A DNA stretch of 64,000 nt from Ancistrus triradiatus. Taxonomy: Eukaryota > Chordata > Actinopteri > Siluriformes > Loricariidae. This document shows positions 37,101-49,800 of the stretch, one piece after another; positions within the stretch are counted from its first letter, which is position 1; every line of letters begins with the position of its first letter. The DNA is taken from assembly GCA_025084515.1 (NCBI GenBank), contig JAJAGP010000230.1, forward strand, positions 310,001-374,000, written 5' to 3'. The notes under the pieces are model-generated. The model saw only the letters and a list, made by a program, of their open reading frames with translations, was not told the DNA's origin and did not search any database. Made by a program: the position numbers and the translations under genes.

Positions 37101-40100
37101 CCTTAACCACTATGCTACTACAGTCCTAGAATGGCCAGACTTCAAATCCCACCTCTACCAAGCTGCCACTGTTGGGTCCTTGAGCAAGACCCTTAACCCA
37201 AACATCTGTAAGTTGTAAGTCGCTCTTAAGGGCATCTGCTAAATGTCTAGATGTAGATTTAAGTCCAATCTGCAGCAGCTCCAGCTGGCAACTTTGAAGA
37301 CCAGCAAGAGTTTGCCGAAAACATCGTGCTGCTGGATACCACAGGGCTCCTTCAGATGTCTTGTAGAGTTAATGTCTTAGAAGATCAGAGCTGTCTTGGT
37401 GGCACATGGATGACCAACAGCTTATTAGCTTATTAGTGTTGTACGTGTCTCCTTGTTTAACTACTTTTCATTTGAAAAATCAACAAATCCTCTCAATACT
37501 CTCACCTTGGTAATCGTTAAAGCAGTACCACAGTTTGAACAGTGACATGTCCTTGTTTAATCATATGTACAATTGCTAATGTCTAGTTAGTAATCTTTAA
37601 CCATGGGTGAGGTGAAACCAAATGTTGGTGTACAGCTCACCTGGCCTCTCCCATCCCATGTTTATGATGTTTGCTTTTGATATGCGTTCTAGGTTACACA
37701 TGCGAGGCCCATAACAACCCAGCAGATTTCTTCCTGGATGTCATTAACGGAGACTCCATCGCTGTGACCATGGCCAAGCTGCAGAATACACACGGTATTC
37801 GTTCACTTATGGAAATACTTTTCCCTTGCCACCTCATGGTCAAATGCCTTCCTAAGGGGCACGATGCCATCCGCGATTTGAGATTAAACTCATGACTTAT
37901 TGAACTTTTTCCAAATTCTTTGGCAGTGTGGTGGACCACCGGCAACTTCGGTCTGAGTCTCTTTTGCTGTGGAAATGGCTTTGAAACTTAGAAGAATTAG
38001 TCGAGTATGCCTGAATAATTTAATTATTTATTATTGGGAGTGTTTAAGCTCACCTTATGTGAGTAAAAGGGCATAATTCTGGTCTGCTGCATGTCAGAGA
38101 AACAGCCCCACATACTCAGCCCCCAGATACCCGAGGAACTCTGAGACTCGGTTATATCTGGTGAAGTGGAAAGGCAGGAAGGATTCATATACATATGTAG
38201 TGCATTCTAGCCCCCATTTAAATGTAAGAAACACAGGTTTGATATGTCTATAATCAGTGGTTTTGTGATTCTCATATAGAGGTTATTGAGTTTGAAGATT
38301 CTGGAGGCACCAGGCAAAGCATTGAGGAGCGTCTGGTGGAGGAATACAGGAACAGCAGCTACGCCCGGGAGACCAAGGCCGAGCTGGAGCGAATCATGAG
38401 GGGGAAAGAGTACAGCACCAAGCCGAAATCCCGCACCGTCACCTATAACAGCGGCTTCTTCCACCAGCTGCACTGGGTTTTAAAGCGGACTTTCCGAAAC
38501 CTGATGCTGAACCCCCAGACCTCGGTTGCTCAGGTTGGCACATTCATAATGTGGCTAATTCAATTAATATAAAGTGTTTTAAATGTGGCACACAACTCCA
38601 AAATTACTGGTGCTCTTGGTAAAGATGTGTACTCAGATGTCGAATTATTGGCTCCCCTGGTAAACCCTAGGTAGAGATGGGTAAAAATGTTGGCTTGTTC
38701 ATGTGACGTGTGGTGGGAATATTTAATGTCATTCCAAGTGACATAAATGAGCTCAAAGAAAAGTATTACCTCTGGATCTTGAAGGGAAGGCAGACAGAGA
38801 GACAAACACAACCAGGAGTTTAATCTGGAGGAAACAACTGGCACAGGACCCTTTCAGATAGAGGCAGGGGTGATTCTAGAATCAAAGCTTTAGGGGTGCT
38901 GAGCACCAACAGCCCCACCACCCCCTGTTAGTTTTTTGTAACCAAAACCTGTACATTTTAATGGCATTTTGGATGATCACAGTCAAAACAAATCTCAAGG
39001 CGCTACAAGGTACAAAAAGCCTCCCTATAAAAGACGAAAACTAAGATAAAACAGCATAAAAATAGCAACGATCGACAGGTTAATAATTAAGAGTCATAAG
39101 TTCTGCTAAAAAGTAGTCCTTTTTTAAACTCCCAATCATCTGTGGTGCCATCAGATGGTCTAGGAGGGCATGCCATAGATGGCAGAACTGAAATGCATCG
39201 TTGAGAGTGGTGATAGTATTAGACTGTGGTAGCCTAGTGGTTAAGTTACTGGCTTATGGACCAAAAGGGCCAGGGTTCAAATCCAACTTTGGCCAAGCTG
39301 GTACTGTTGGGTCCCTGGGTCTCTTAAACCATGATTGCTTGGGTTGTAATTGCTAAGGTTGTAAGTTGCTCTGGATAAGGGTGTCTACTAGATGTTGATG
39401 TTCTTTTAGGAGACTTTTTTGTCCCACAAGCGAAAACAGGTGGACAGGTACGCACCATTTCAAGACTGCATTAGGTTCTGCGAAATAGGTTGTGCAAAAA
39501 AAGACTGTTGATCGAAATGGGCATTGATCAGACATTACCATGGTCACACAGTCTATTTATGCTACTGTAATGTAAATATAAAGGGGATTTTCACAAGAAA
39601 ACTGTGAGCAAATGCAACATAACTGCATCAGAGATTCCACTGAAAACACGAATGATTGAAGAGTCTCGGTGCTGCTTGGGGAGGGACTGGGCCCTTTTTT
39701 ATTGAGTTTAACTGATGTTGATTTGATTCACTTTTTAACAGAGCAACTTCTTTCTTTGCCCTTTGGGCACCTGCTCCTAAAATCCCCTCAGTCGTGAGAT
39801 TTGTTTTTTTTTGTCCTCAGAGAAAAAAAAAAGGAAACCTATTTGTGAAGTCCTCCTATAGGACATTCCTGACTTCTTAATCTTGTTTTATGCCTTTCTC
39901 TGATCCACATTTGAAAGATTTTACACACTCATTAGCCACTAAATGCTGGACCTCACTTTGAGAATTATTAACAGCTAACCGGTCACAGCTCATGTCCAGC
40001 TAAGAAGATTTGGTGATTATTGTGACTGATATGTATTAGAACAATATCATATAATATGTACCCCTGGCCCTGTGTAGCCACCACCTGACGGTATGGATTA

Positions 40101-40769
40101 GCCCCAAAGCGCCGTTTCCACACCTTGGGAAAAATGTTTGGCTTAGCCTTTAACCCTGGGAACAGAGCTGGGACCTCACAGATGTGTCGGGATCTGTCAT
40201 ATTAAAGTGGATCTGACCCAGACTCACCCTGCGCCTTAACCTCATTCTCACAAAGTGTCAGTTTTGCTAAATCGTCACCTGCTACATGCTCAATGCACAT
40301 AGTAAAAGTACCCTCTACCAACTAGCATGCAGTATTAACAATGCTAACATCTTTAAATGTTAAATGTTCAATGACATAGTGTTTTTATACTGACTGGCTA
40401 AACCAGCATGCATGGATTAGCACTGTTAGGATGTTTGGTTAAATATTTAGCTGATGTAGTACAGTCATTCAAAAAAAAAACTCACCAAGAAGGAGTTGTT
40501 GGGATCGAATGAAACTTTATATGTATGAATGTAAGTGATTACCATATTAGAGCAAAATGATACGTTTATTGGGGAAAGCTGTACCACTGAAAGGAGGCTC
40601 TAGTTACCCTGTTGGGTTACCTCTAGCCTGGATACAAGATGAGATATGGTTGGTCATGGAGGCGAACAGGTTCTGTATGGTATCCTGTTGCACATTTGTC
40701 CACAGATGTTGCAGCTGGGCCTGTAGAGGATTATGGAGAGATGACTCAATTCTACCAATTGTTGACAAC

Positions 40770-40852
<83 letters not shown>

Positions 40853-43800
40853 GCATTGCTAAAACAACAAATCACATGGTGGCCTAAGACTTTTGCACAG
40901 CACTGTACATATAACATAATATTTTGCTGAGTGTGTTGGGTTAACAGTGGTGATTTGCTTCTAAGAAAACTGACTAGACTACCTTTCAGAATGAGCATTG
41001 TTCATCTGTTGGTAGTTTGGTGATTATTTTCTTATGTAAATTGCGTACGTTGAACTAGCATAGTAGTTAGTTGTCCAAGCTAATTCTTTATGTTCACTTC
41101 ACAGTTGGGAGTCACCATCTTCCTGTCCCTCATCGTTGGTGCCATCTTTTTTGGAGTAAAGAATAACCCGAGTGGAATACAGAACAGGTCAGTGAGGCTC
41201 ACGTCACACCGCTGTACTGCTGTCCTCAATCATGATCAGAGATTTGTTTTTTTTTAGTCTGCGCCTTTTAGTGCGGCACTTGAGTTTGCTCTTTATTTCT
41301 TTGTTTCGTTTTGCTCACATCTGCTTCAGCCAGTTGGTGGCACAACACTAGCGCACTAGACCCTGACGTGAGAGTTCAGGGTTCAATCCCGAGCTGCCAC
41401 CCAAGATAGGTGCAGCTTCATTTTTGGCTTGTTTTTGTTTGTTTAGTTTCTTTTTACTCATTTAGATTTTGGTTCACTATTTCCATCTGGAGCTAACTGA
41501 GATTTGGCCCGAAAGCCCTTTGAATTTTGTTAAATATATTTAATAGTTTTTTTATAGAGGCGAACCATAACAAATGCGTTACGTTTTTTTGTCTAAGCAT
41601 TCTAAAAACTCCGTCTGCTTTAGCTTTCTTTAATAAAAAAGCTCTGAGCTCACAAAAGTGAAGTATGGTGTCCAACAGGGGTCAGTGTGCACCACCCAAA
41701 CTTCACATTGCAATCCTAACCTATGATTCAAACCCAGGCAATCAGGGAGCAGCTTAATTAAAAAACCTGAAGTTAATAACATGAATGAAACATGTGATCA
41801 AATACAAACAAATAATAGTATGCACTGGAACTGACATCACTCACTTGTAATCCAGACTCAGTCCACCAGCTCTCAAAACAAACCTGCCATATCCGTACCA
41901 GCATATTTTAACAGACTCTTCCAAAGCATCAGTCATTACATTACTGCTGGAATAATTTCTGTGACACTACAAGCAGAACAGGCACTCAGGTGGAGCAGAG
42001 GTATAATACAGTAGCTCACCACAGTTGATAAGATAAGGTATCTTTATTGTCAAGTCAAGTCAAGTCAGATTTATTTATATAGCGCTTTTTACAATGGAGC
42101 ATTGTCTCAAAGCAACTTTACAAGTTTGGTTTATCTCCTAATAACTACGTCCAATCTCAAATTGAGCAAGCCTAGGGCGACAGTGGCNNNNNNNNNNNNN
42201 NNNNNNNNNNNNNNNNNNNNNNNNNNNNNNNNNNNNNNNNNNNNNNNNNNNNNNNNNNNNNNNNNNNNNNNNNNNNNNNNNNNNNNNTGATTAAGATGTT
42301 GTAAAAACCTACTATATATACGATTATATAAGATACAGATGCGATTGGGAATTAAAATATATCAAAGGTAAAAGCTGCTAGCAGCTACGAAACGGCGTCC
42401 TGTGTGCAACCGCAGATCAGTCTGGGTTGCCAGATCCTCGCAATTCTCAGCGTTATTGTCACAGTACAGCTACAGTGAGATGTTGTTTGAAGCAAGCCTG
42501 TGAATGCCTTACATAAGGTCACAAGAATAAAGGATAAAGTACAAAAAGCACACAATAGATATAAATAACGAAATATGAATATATCTAAATAGGTTTGAGC
42601 CCCGGTGGCTCGCAGGACAATCAGGAATAAAACCATTGGTGACCATTTCCCACATCTGTTGGATAACATCTGCTTCTATATTTGTAAATGTGTCTTCTGC
42701 AGCTTCCTCATCTCAGTGCATCTATTACATACACATGGAGCTTTGGATCATACATCAAACATAGGGTCCCTCTATACTAATTTGTCCCATATAAACAGCT
42801 TTATGACTTTAAGCCTAGCAAAAGAGAGTCTGCATGTCTGTCAGGTGAAAGGAGAATTTCAGGAACTTAATCAGTTAGAAGTAGGACAGGATGTGTTGAA
42901 TTCCTGAGCCTGCATGATCTTAACATTCCCAAGGAATAAGGTTGTTCTGACTCAGAACCGGTTCCAAAGTTCCAAGAACCGGGTACCAGTAAAAAAAAGC
43001 CCCAAAAAACCAACAAAAAAAGTATTCTATAAATCCACTCAGAAGTAAGTCTGTAAGAAGGAAGCATCTACCAGGCCCGGTGAGTCATGTGATCGAGTAT
43101 TTCGTCATGTGGTTTTGTTTCTACACGCTCGGCTAGAGCGTTAGTGGAAGGTAGACGCTCAGAAGCGCTCAAAACTTTGGCTCTGGTTTGAGAGAGAACG
43201 AAAATGCTAAATAACATTTGTGTGGAAAGTAGATCTGTTGTACAGGAGGTTACACCTCCAGCATGGCAAAACTTCCAAAGCACCAGCATGATACTGAGCT
43301 TGTACTGGGTTCAGCTGTCTGCCAGCTAGAGTCTATCTCTTAATGGGAGCAAAGCATAACGGGGTTTAATGTCCCAAAACAATGACTTAAGAACACTGAA
43401 CCTCTCTTAATTACTGCTGGTCATAAATAACATCTACTGCTGAAATGATGAACATGTGGTCCAAAGGGAAAGTAGCTTTTTTTACATTAAGCTTTTTTCT
43501 TATTATAAGTACAAAAGCTTAATGTAAATAATGATTACTTCCCCTTGGACATCATGTTTGTCATTTCAGTAGTAGAGATTACTTATGATCAGTCATAGCT
43601 GAGAGAAGTTTGGTGTTCCTAGGTCAATGCTTTAGTACAGTAAACCACATCAAGCTTTTTCCTTACAGGTAAAAATAGAATGAAATAGAAATAAAAGATA
43701 TTCTCTGTTCTTCACGCCTAAACATTTGGCACTTTTTTCATCAAAAACTGGAATTGATAAGCAGAATCAGAATCGTTAAAATGCAATCGATACCCAACCC

Positions 43801-46800
43801 TAGTGAGGAGCGTTTATAACGGTTTATACTATAGTGGTGTATACAGTGGGGCAAAAGTATTTAGTCAGCCACTGATTGTGCAAGTTCTCCTACTTAGAAA
43901 GATGAGAGAGGTCTGTAATTTTCATCATAGGTACACTTCAACTATGAGAGGCAAAATGAGGAAAAAAATCACATTGTAGGATTTTTAAGGAATTTAATTG
44001 TAAATCATGGTGGAAAATAAGTATTTGGTCACCGCATTCTTCGCAAATAAGCATTCTTCGCAAATAAGTATTTGGTCACAGCATTCTTCTTCCTCCAAAC
44101 ACAACAAGTTGAGTTTTTAACAAAAAGTTCTATTTTGGTTTCATCTGACCACATGATATTCTCCCAATCCTCTTCTGGATCATATATATGCTCTCTGGCA
44201 AACTTCAGACGGGCCTGGACATGTACTGGCTTAAGCAGGGGGCACGCCTGGCACTGCAGGATCTGAGTCCCTCTCGGCGTAGTGTGTTACTGATGGTAGC
44301 CTTTGTTACTTTGGTCCCAGCTCTCTGCAGGTCATTCATCAGGTCCCTCCGTGTAGTTCTGGGAGTTTTGCTCACCGTTCTCATGATCATTTTGACCCCA
44401 CAGATGAGATCTTGCGTGGAGCCCCAGATCGAGGGAGATTATCAGTGGTCTTGTATGTCTTCCATTTTCTTACAGTTGCTCCCACAGTTGATTTATTCAC
44501 ACCAACCTGCTTGCCTATTGTAGATTCACTCTTCCCAGCCTGGTGCAGGTCTACAATTTTCTTCCTGGTGCCCTTTCAACAGCTCTTTGGTCTTGGCCAT
44601 GGTTGAGTTTGGAGTCTGACTGTTTGAGGCTGTGGACAGGTGTCTTTTATACAGATAACGAGGTCAAACAGGTGCCATTAATACAGGTAACGAGTGGAGG
44701 ACAGAAGAGCTTCTTAAAGAAGAAGTTACAGGTCTATGAGAGCCAGAAATATTGCTTGTTTGTGGGTGACTAAATACTTATTTTCCACCATAATGTACAA
44801 TTAAATTATTTAAAAATCCTACAATGTGATTTCCTGGATTTTTTCCCTTCATTTTGTCTCTCATAGTTGAAGTGTACCTATGATGAAAATTACAGACCTC
44901 TCTCATCTTTCTAAGTAGGAGAACTTGCACCATCAGTGGCTGACTAAATACTTTTTTGCCCCACTGTATATAGTCAAAAAGTATATTGCATGTCTTAAAT
45001 ACCCCAAATACAGTCCGTTCACAGATGTTTCTGCGGTCCCATAAGGTGATGATCCTTATTATTAAGGTTATATATATATGTAGGTATATTTATATATTTG
45101 AGTTTCTGCAGGCTTCTGAGTTGCCTACTTTCTTCTGAAATACGTGCTCATTTGGTTGCATGTCATGTCATAAATGTGTGTGTGTGTGTTTTTTTCCTTC
45201 CAGGTTCGGTGCTCTGTTCTTCATCACGACCAATCAGTGCTTCAGTTCGCTCTCAGCTGCTGAGCTTTTCATCAGTGAGAGGAAGCTCTTCATGTACGTC
45301 TGACAGATTTTGGTTCATTTCTCTACTTGTGTGTACAGCGTTGCGTGTGCAGACCCCTGGTTATCATGTTTTATTGATTTTCTGATGAGCACAAACTAAG
45401 AAGGGACCTATTCCTGCAAATGTTAAGCAACCATTAAAAAAGCATATAGTCTGCTGAATATTGATACCATTGTTAGTTGACTTATAGAAAGACCGCTGTT
45501 GTGTATTTTCCTTTCAGACATGAATACACCAGCGGCTACTACCGAGTGTCTGTTTATTTTCTGTCTAAGATCTTTTCGGACATCCTCACCCTGCGCACCA
45601 TTCCCGCCATAGTCTTCACCTGCATCTCCTACTTCATGATTGGTAAATCACATTTAGGGAGGTTTCCTTGCCACTGTCACCAAGGGCTTGCTTATTGGGG
45701 CTGTGAATTTAGATTTGTAAAGCTGTTTTAAAACGGAAATAAAGTGCTATACGAATAAAATCCCTTTTGCTGCTCCAGAGTCCGGTGGTTGTGTGTTTTA
45801 CACCGATTCAGACTCGGCTTTAAGCAAAGCGACCTTAGGTTTGTGGCACCTTCTCATTCAGAGAAAGCTCTGTATTGTGATATGTACATTGGTTTTGTTA
45901 AGTTGCCCCCTCGCAGTGTAGTTTGTTTGTGTGCCGTTCCACCCTGCATACTGGTCAAACCTAAGCATTCTGTAAGGAGCAACATAGCCTACATAAGGAA
46001 ACAATGAAGATTAAAGAAAATAATTGAGAACTTCTTAAGGTTTTTCTATGAACAATTGCATTTAAGAACATTCTCATGAACTTCACTACAAAGTGCTTCT
46101 ATATGATAAGTGGAACTGATGGACAATGAGTGTAGAAAGAGGGAGGTGTACCTAATAAAGTGACAGAATGAAAGTGAGGCTGAATGATGGTAGAAATGGT
46201 GAGAGCGGGTGTCTGCATGCTTTATACCATAGATTCTATACTGATTCTATAGCACAGGTTCTCATGCTCTGACTCTATGTGTAGGATTTAAACACACGGC
46301 AGAAGCGTTCTTCATCTTCATGTTCACGGTTGTGTTGGTGGCGTACGCAGCCACTGCTATGACCATGGCCATCTCTGCAGACCAGACCGTCGTGGCCATC
46401 GCCAACATCTTCATGACCATCGCTTTCGTCTTCATGATGGCAAGTAAAAACTGTTAAACCAGAGGAGCTCAATTTATTTGCAAAAAAGAATTTGAGAATT
46501 GAAACATTGGATATCTATAATATGTAAGTACATGTACAGTGGGGCAAAAAAGTATTTAGTCAGCCACTGATTGTGCAAGTTCTCCTACTTAGAAAGATGA
46601 GAGAGGTCTGTCATTTTCATCATCAGTACACTTCAACTATGAAAGACAACATGAGAAAAAAATCCAGGAAATCACATTGTAGGATTTTTAAAGAATTTAA
46701 TTGTAAATCATGGTGGAAAATAAGTATTTGGTCACCCACAAACAAGCAATATTTCTGGCTCTCACAGACCTGTAACTTCTTCTTTAAGAAGCTCTTCTGT

Positions 46801-49800
46801 CCTCCACTCGTTACCTGTATTAATGGCACCTGTTTGACCTCGTTATCTGTATGAAACACACCTGTCCACAGCCTCAAACAGTCAGACTCCAAACTCAACC
46901 ATGGCCAAGACCAAAGAGCTGTCAAAGGACACCAGGAAGAAAATTGTAGACCTGCACCAGGCTGGGAAGAGTGAATCTACAATAGGCAAGCAGGTTTGGT
47001 GTGAATAAATCAACTGTGGGAGCAACTGTAAGAAAATGGAAGACATAAAACAAGACCATTGATAATCTCCCTCGATCTGAAAGCCCCCCACACAAGATCT
47101 CATCCCGTGGGTCAAAATGATCATGAGAACGGTGAGTCAAAAATCCCAGATCTACACGGAGGGAACCTGATGAATGACCTGCAGAGAGCTGGGACCAAAG
47201 TAACAAGGCAACTTTTAGTAACACACACTACGCCGAGAGAGGGACTCAGATCCTGCAGTGCCAGGCGTGTCCCCCCCTGCCTAAGCCAGTACATGTCCAG
47301 CAGGCCCGTCTGAAGTTTGCCAGAGAGCATATGGATGATCCAGAAGGGATTGGGAGAATATCATGTGGGTCAGATGAAAACCAAAACAGAACATTTTGGT
47401 AAAAACTCAAGTCGCTTGGTGTTGAAGGCAGAAGAATGCTGAGTTGCATCCCAAGAACACCATACCTACTGTGAAGCATGGGGGTGGAAACATCATGCTT
47501 TGGGGGCCTGTTTTTCTGGCAGAGGGGACAGGACGACTGATCCGTGTTAAGGGAAGAATGAACGGGGCCATGTATCGTAAGATTTAAAACCTCCTTCCAT
47601 CAGTGAGAGCATTGAAGATGGAACGTGGCTGGGTCTTCCAGCATGACAATGATCCCAAACACACCGCTCGGGCAACGAAGGAGTGGCTCCGTAAAAAGCA
47701 TTTCAAGGTCCTGGAGAGGCCTAGCCAGTCTCCAGACCTCAACCCCATAGAATATTTGTAGAGGGAGTTGAAAGTCCGTGTTGCCCCAAAACATCACTGC
47801 TCTAGAGGAGATCTGCATGGAGGAATGGGCCAAAATACCAGCTACAGTGTGTGCCAACCTGGTGAAGACTTACAGGACCTCTGACAATGCCAACAAAGGT
47901 TATGTTACAAAGTACCGAGTTGAACTTTTGTTATTGACCAAATACTTATTTTCCACCATAATGTACAATTAAATTATTTAAAAATCCTACAATGTGATTT
48001 CCTGGTTTTTTCTCATGTTGTCTCTCATAGTTGAAGTGTACCTATGATAAAAATTACAGACCTCTCTCATCTTTCTAAGCACGAGAACTTGCACAATCAG
48101 TGGCTGACTAAATACTTTTTTGCCCCACTATATATACACTGCCTGGCCTAAAAAGGTCACCACCTGGATTCAACTAAGCAAATTAAATAAGTTAAATAGT
48201 TTTAAAAAAGACCCTCCAATCGGATAATTACTGCATGGGTGATTATGTTTCAGTTGGCAATAATCTTTTTAACCCTAACTGATGCAGTGAGGAGCTTCTC
48301 GTTTGTTAAACAGATATGTTGAAGGACGCATCCTGTGGTCTTGGAAAAGATGTTGATCTTTTTCAGAAGGGTCAAATTGTGAAAGAGTGGTTCAGGGAGC
48401 CATCATTATCACACATGGAGTCCTGACCTGAACTCCACTGAGAATCTTCGGGATGTGCTGGAGGAGATTTTGCGCAGTGGAACAAATCTTCAATACAAGA
48501 TCTTGGGGGAAAAATGAATGCAAATCTGGACAGAAATAAATGTTGTGGCATTGCAGAAGCTTGTGGAGACAATGCCACAGAGAATGCTTGCCATAATCAA
48601 AGCTAAAGGCGGTCTGACCAAATATTAGTGTGTGTGACCTTTTTTTGGCCAGGCAGTGTATATAAACATGGGTGAGAAGGAAAATATATTCTTCTAAACA
48701 TTTATTAACCTTAAGCATTTATGACACTTCCTTTGGCATTGAAGCTCCTATAGAAGGCAGTTGACTTAACTGTAAGAACCTGGTTGTTGTAGATCTTTTC
48801 CGGCCTGCTGGTGAACCTGGAGAGTGTCATGGCCTGGCTGTCCTGGCTCAAGTACTTCAGCATCCCACGCTACGGACTCACTGTAAGCATCACACTCGTA
48901 GATAATCTACAGGGAAATGTATAATAGTGTACACAAGTCTTAGGCCACCATTAGATTAGATACACCATTGTTTTAGTAATGGTATGATGACCATAAATAA
49001 TTATTTGTCAGTCTCTTTATTAGAATGCGACGAGAAAATACAGGAAATTTGTATGCAAGATTTAGAAAATAAAAACAAATCAGAAAAAACAGGCTACAGT
49101 GGTGAGTATTTAGTGTTTCCTCCCCTTTCATCTGAGCAATAGCAGCGTCTGGGAGCTTCATCGAGATGCCAAGTTGACCCTTCTAAGATATGCAAAAGCT
49201 CACAAAGATTGGAATGAAGATCAGTGGAAAAGAGGATTATGAAGGGATGAATCCAAGCTTGAAAATTTTGGGTTCAGTCATCGACAGTATGTTATATATG
49301 GCCATTATACCATTGCTAAACCAACAGATCTAATGGTGGCCTAAGACTTTTGCACAGTACTGTAGATCAGCCATGCAGTATGACGTTTGTGTTGTGTCTG
49401 AACAGGCTCTGGAGATTGTAGAGTTTGTAGGATTGAAATTCTGTGAAGACCTCCCCCCTGGACTGATACCCAACAACACTCAGGGGATCACGTATGTACT
49501 CAGCACACAACAGGACACACACACACACACATAGCACAGTACTTTGACTAACGTTAATTCAAAATTCAGTTCATGTGTGTAAGGAGCTTTAACCTTAAGC
49601 TTAATGCTCCGTCGCTCCATGTTTATTTCCCGGTTCCAACGTTCAGCGCGCCGCTCAATGGTCTGGTTATTTGGGTTCTTCCGCGATCTTTTTTATGTCT
49701 ATATATATTTTTATTAATTGTTAAAAGCCCACACTGCGTGTTTTTGTGTTGTAGCATTTATACTCGGGATTTAGTGTAAGTGTGTTTTTAGTGCATTCAA

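Larger units (their letters stand above)
46440..48792 (+). other. abcg2: abcg2 intron 12, GC-AG intron carrying two DNA transposons
   Basis: The donor is ATG|GCAAGT and the acceptor is TTGTAG|ATC. Joining here gives FVFMM-IFSGLL, the conserved Abcg2 sequence, so the GC donor is required by the protein. The intron holds the full-length family A Tc1-like element (46535-48132) and a family F element (48136-48661), only a few bases apart. Confidence 0.85.
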
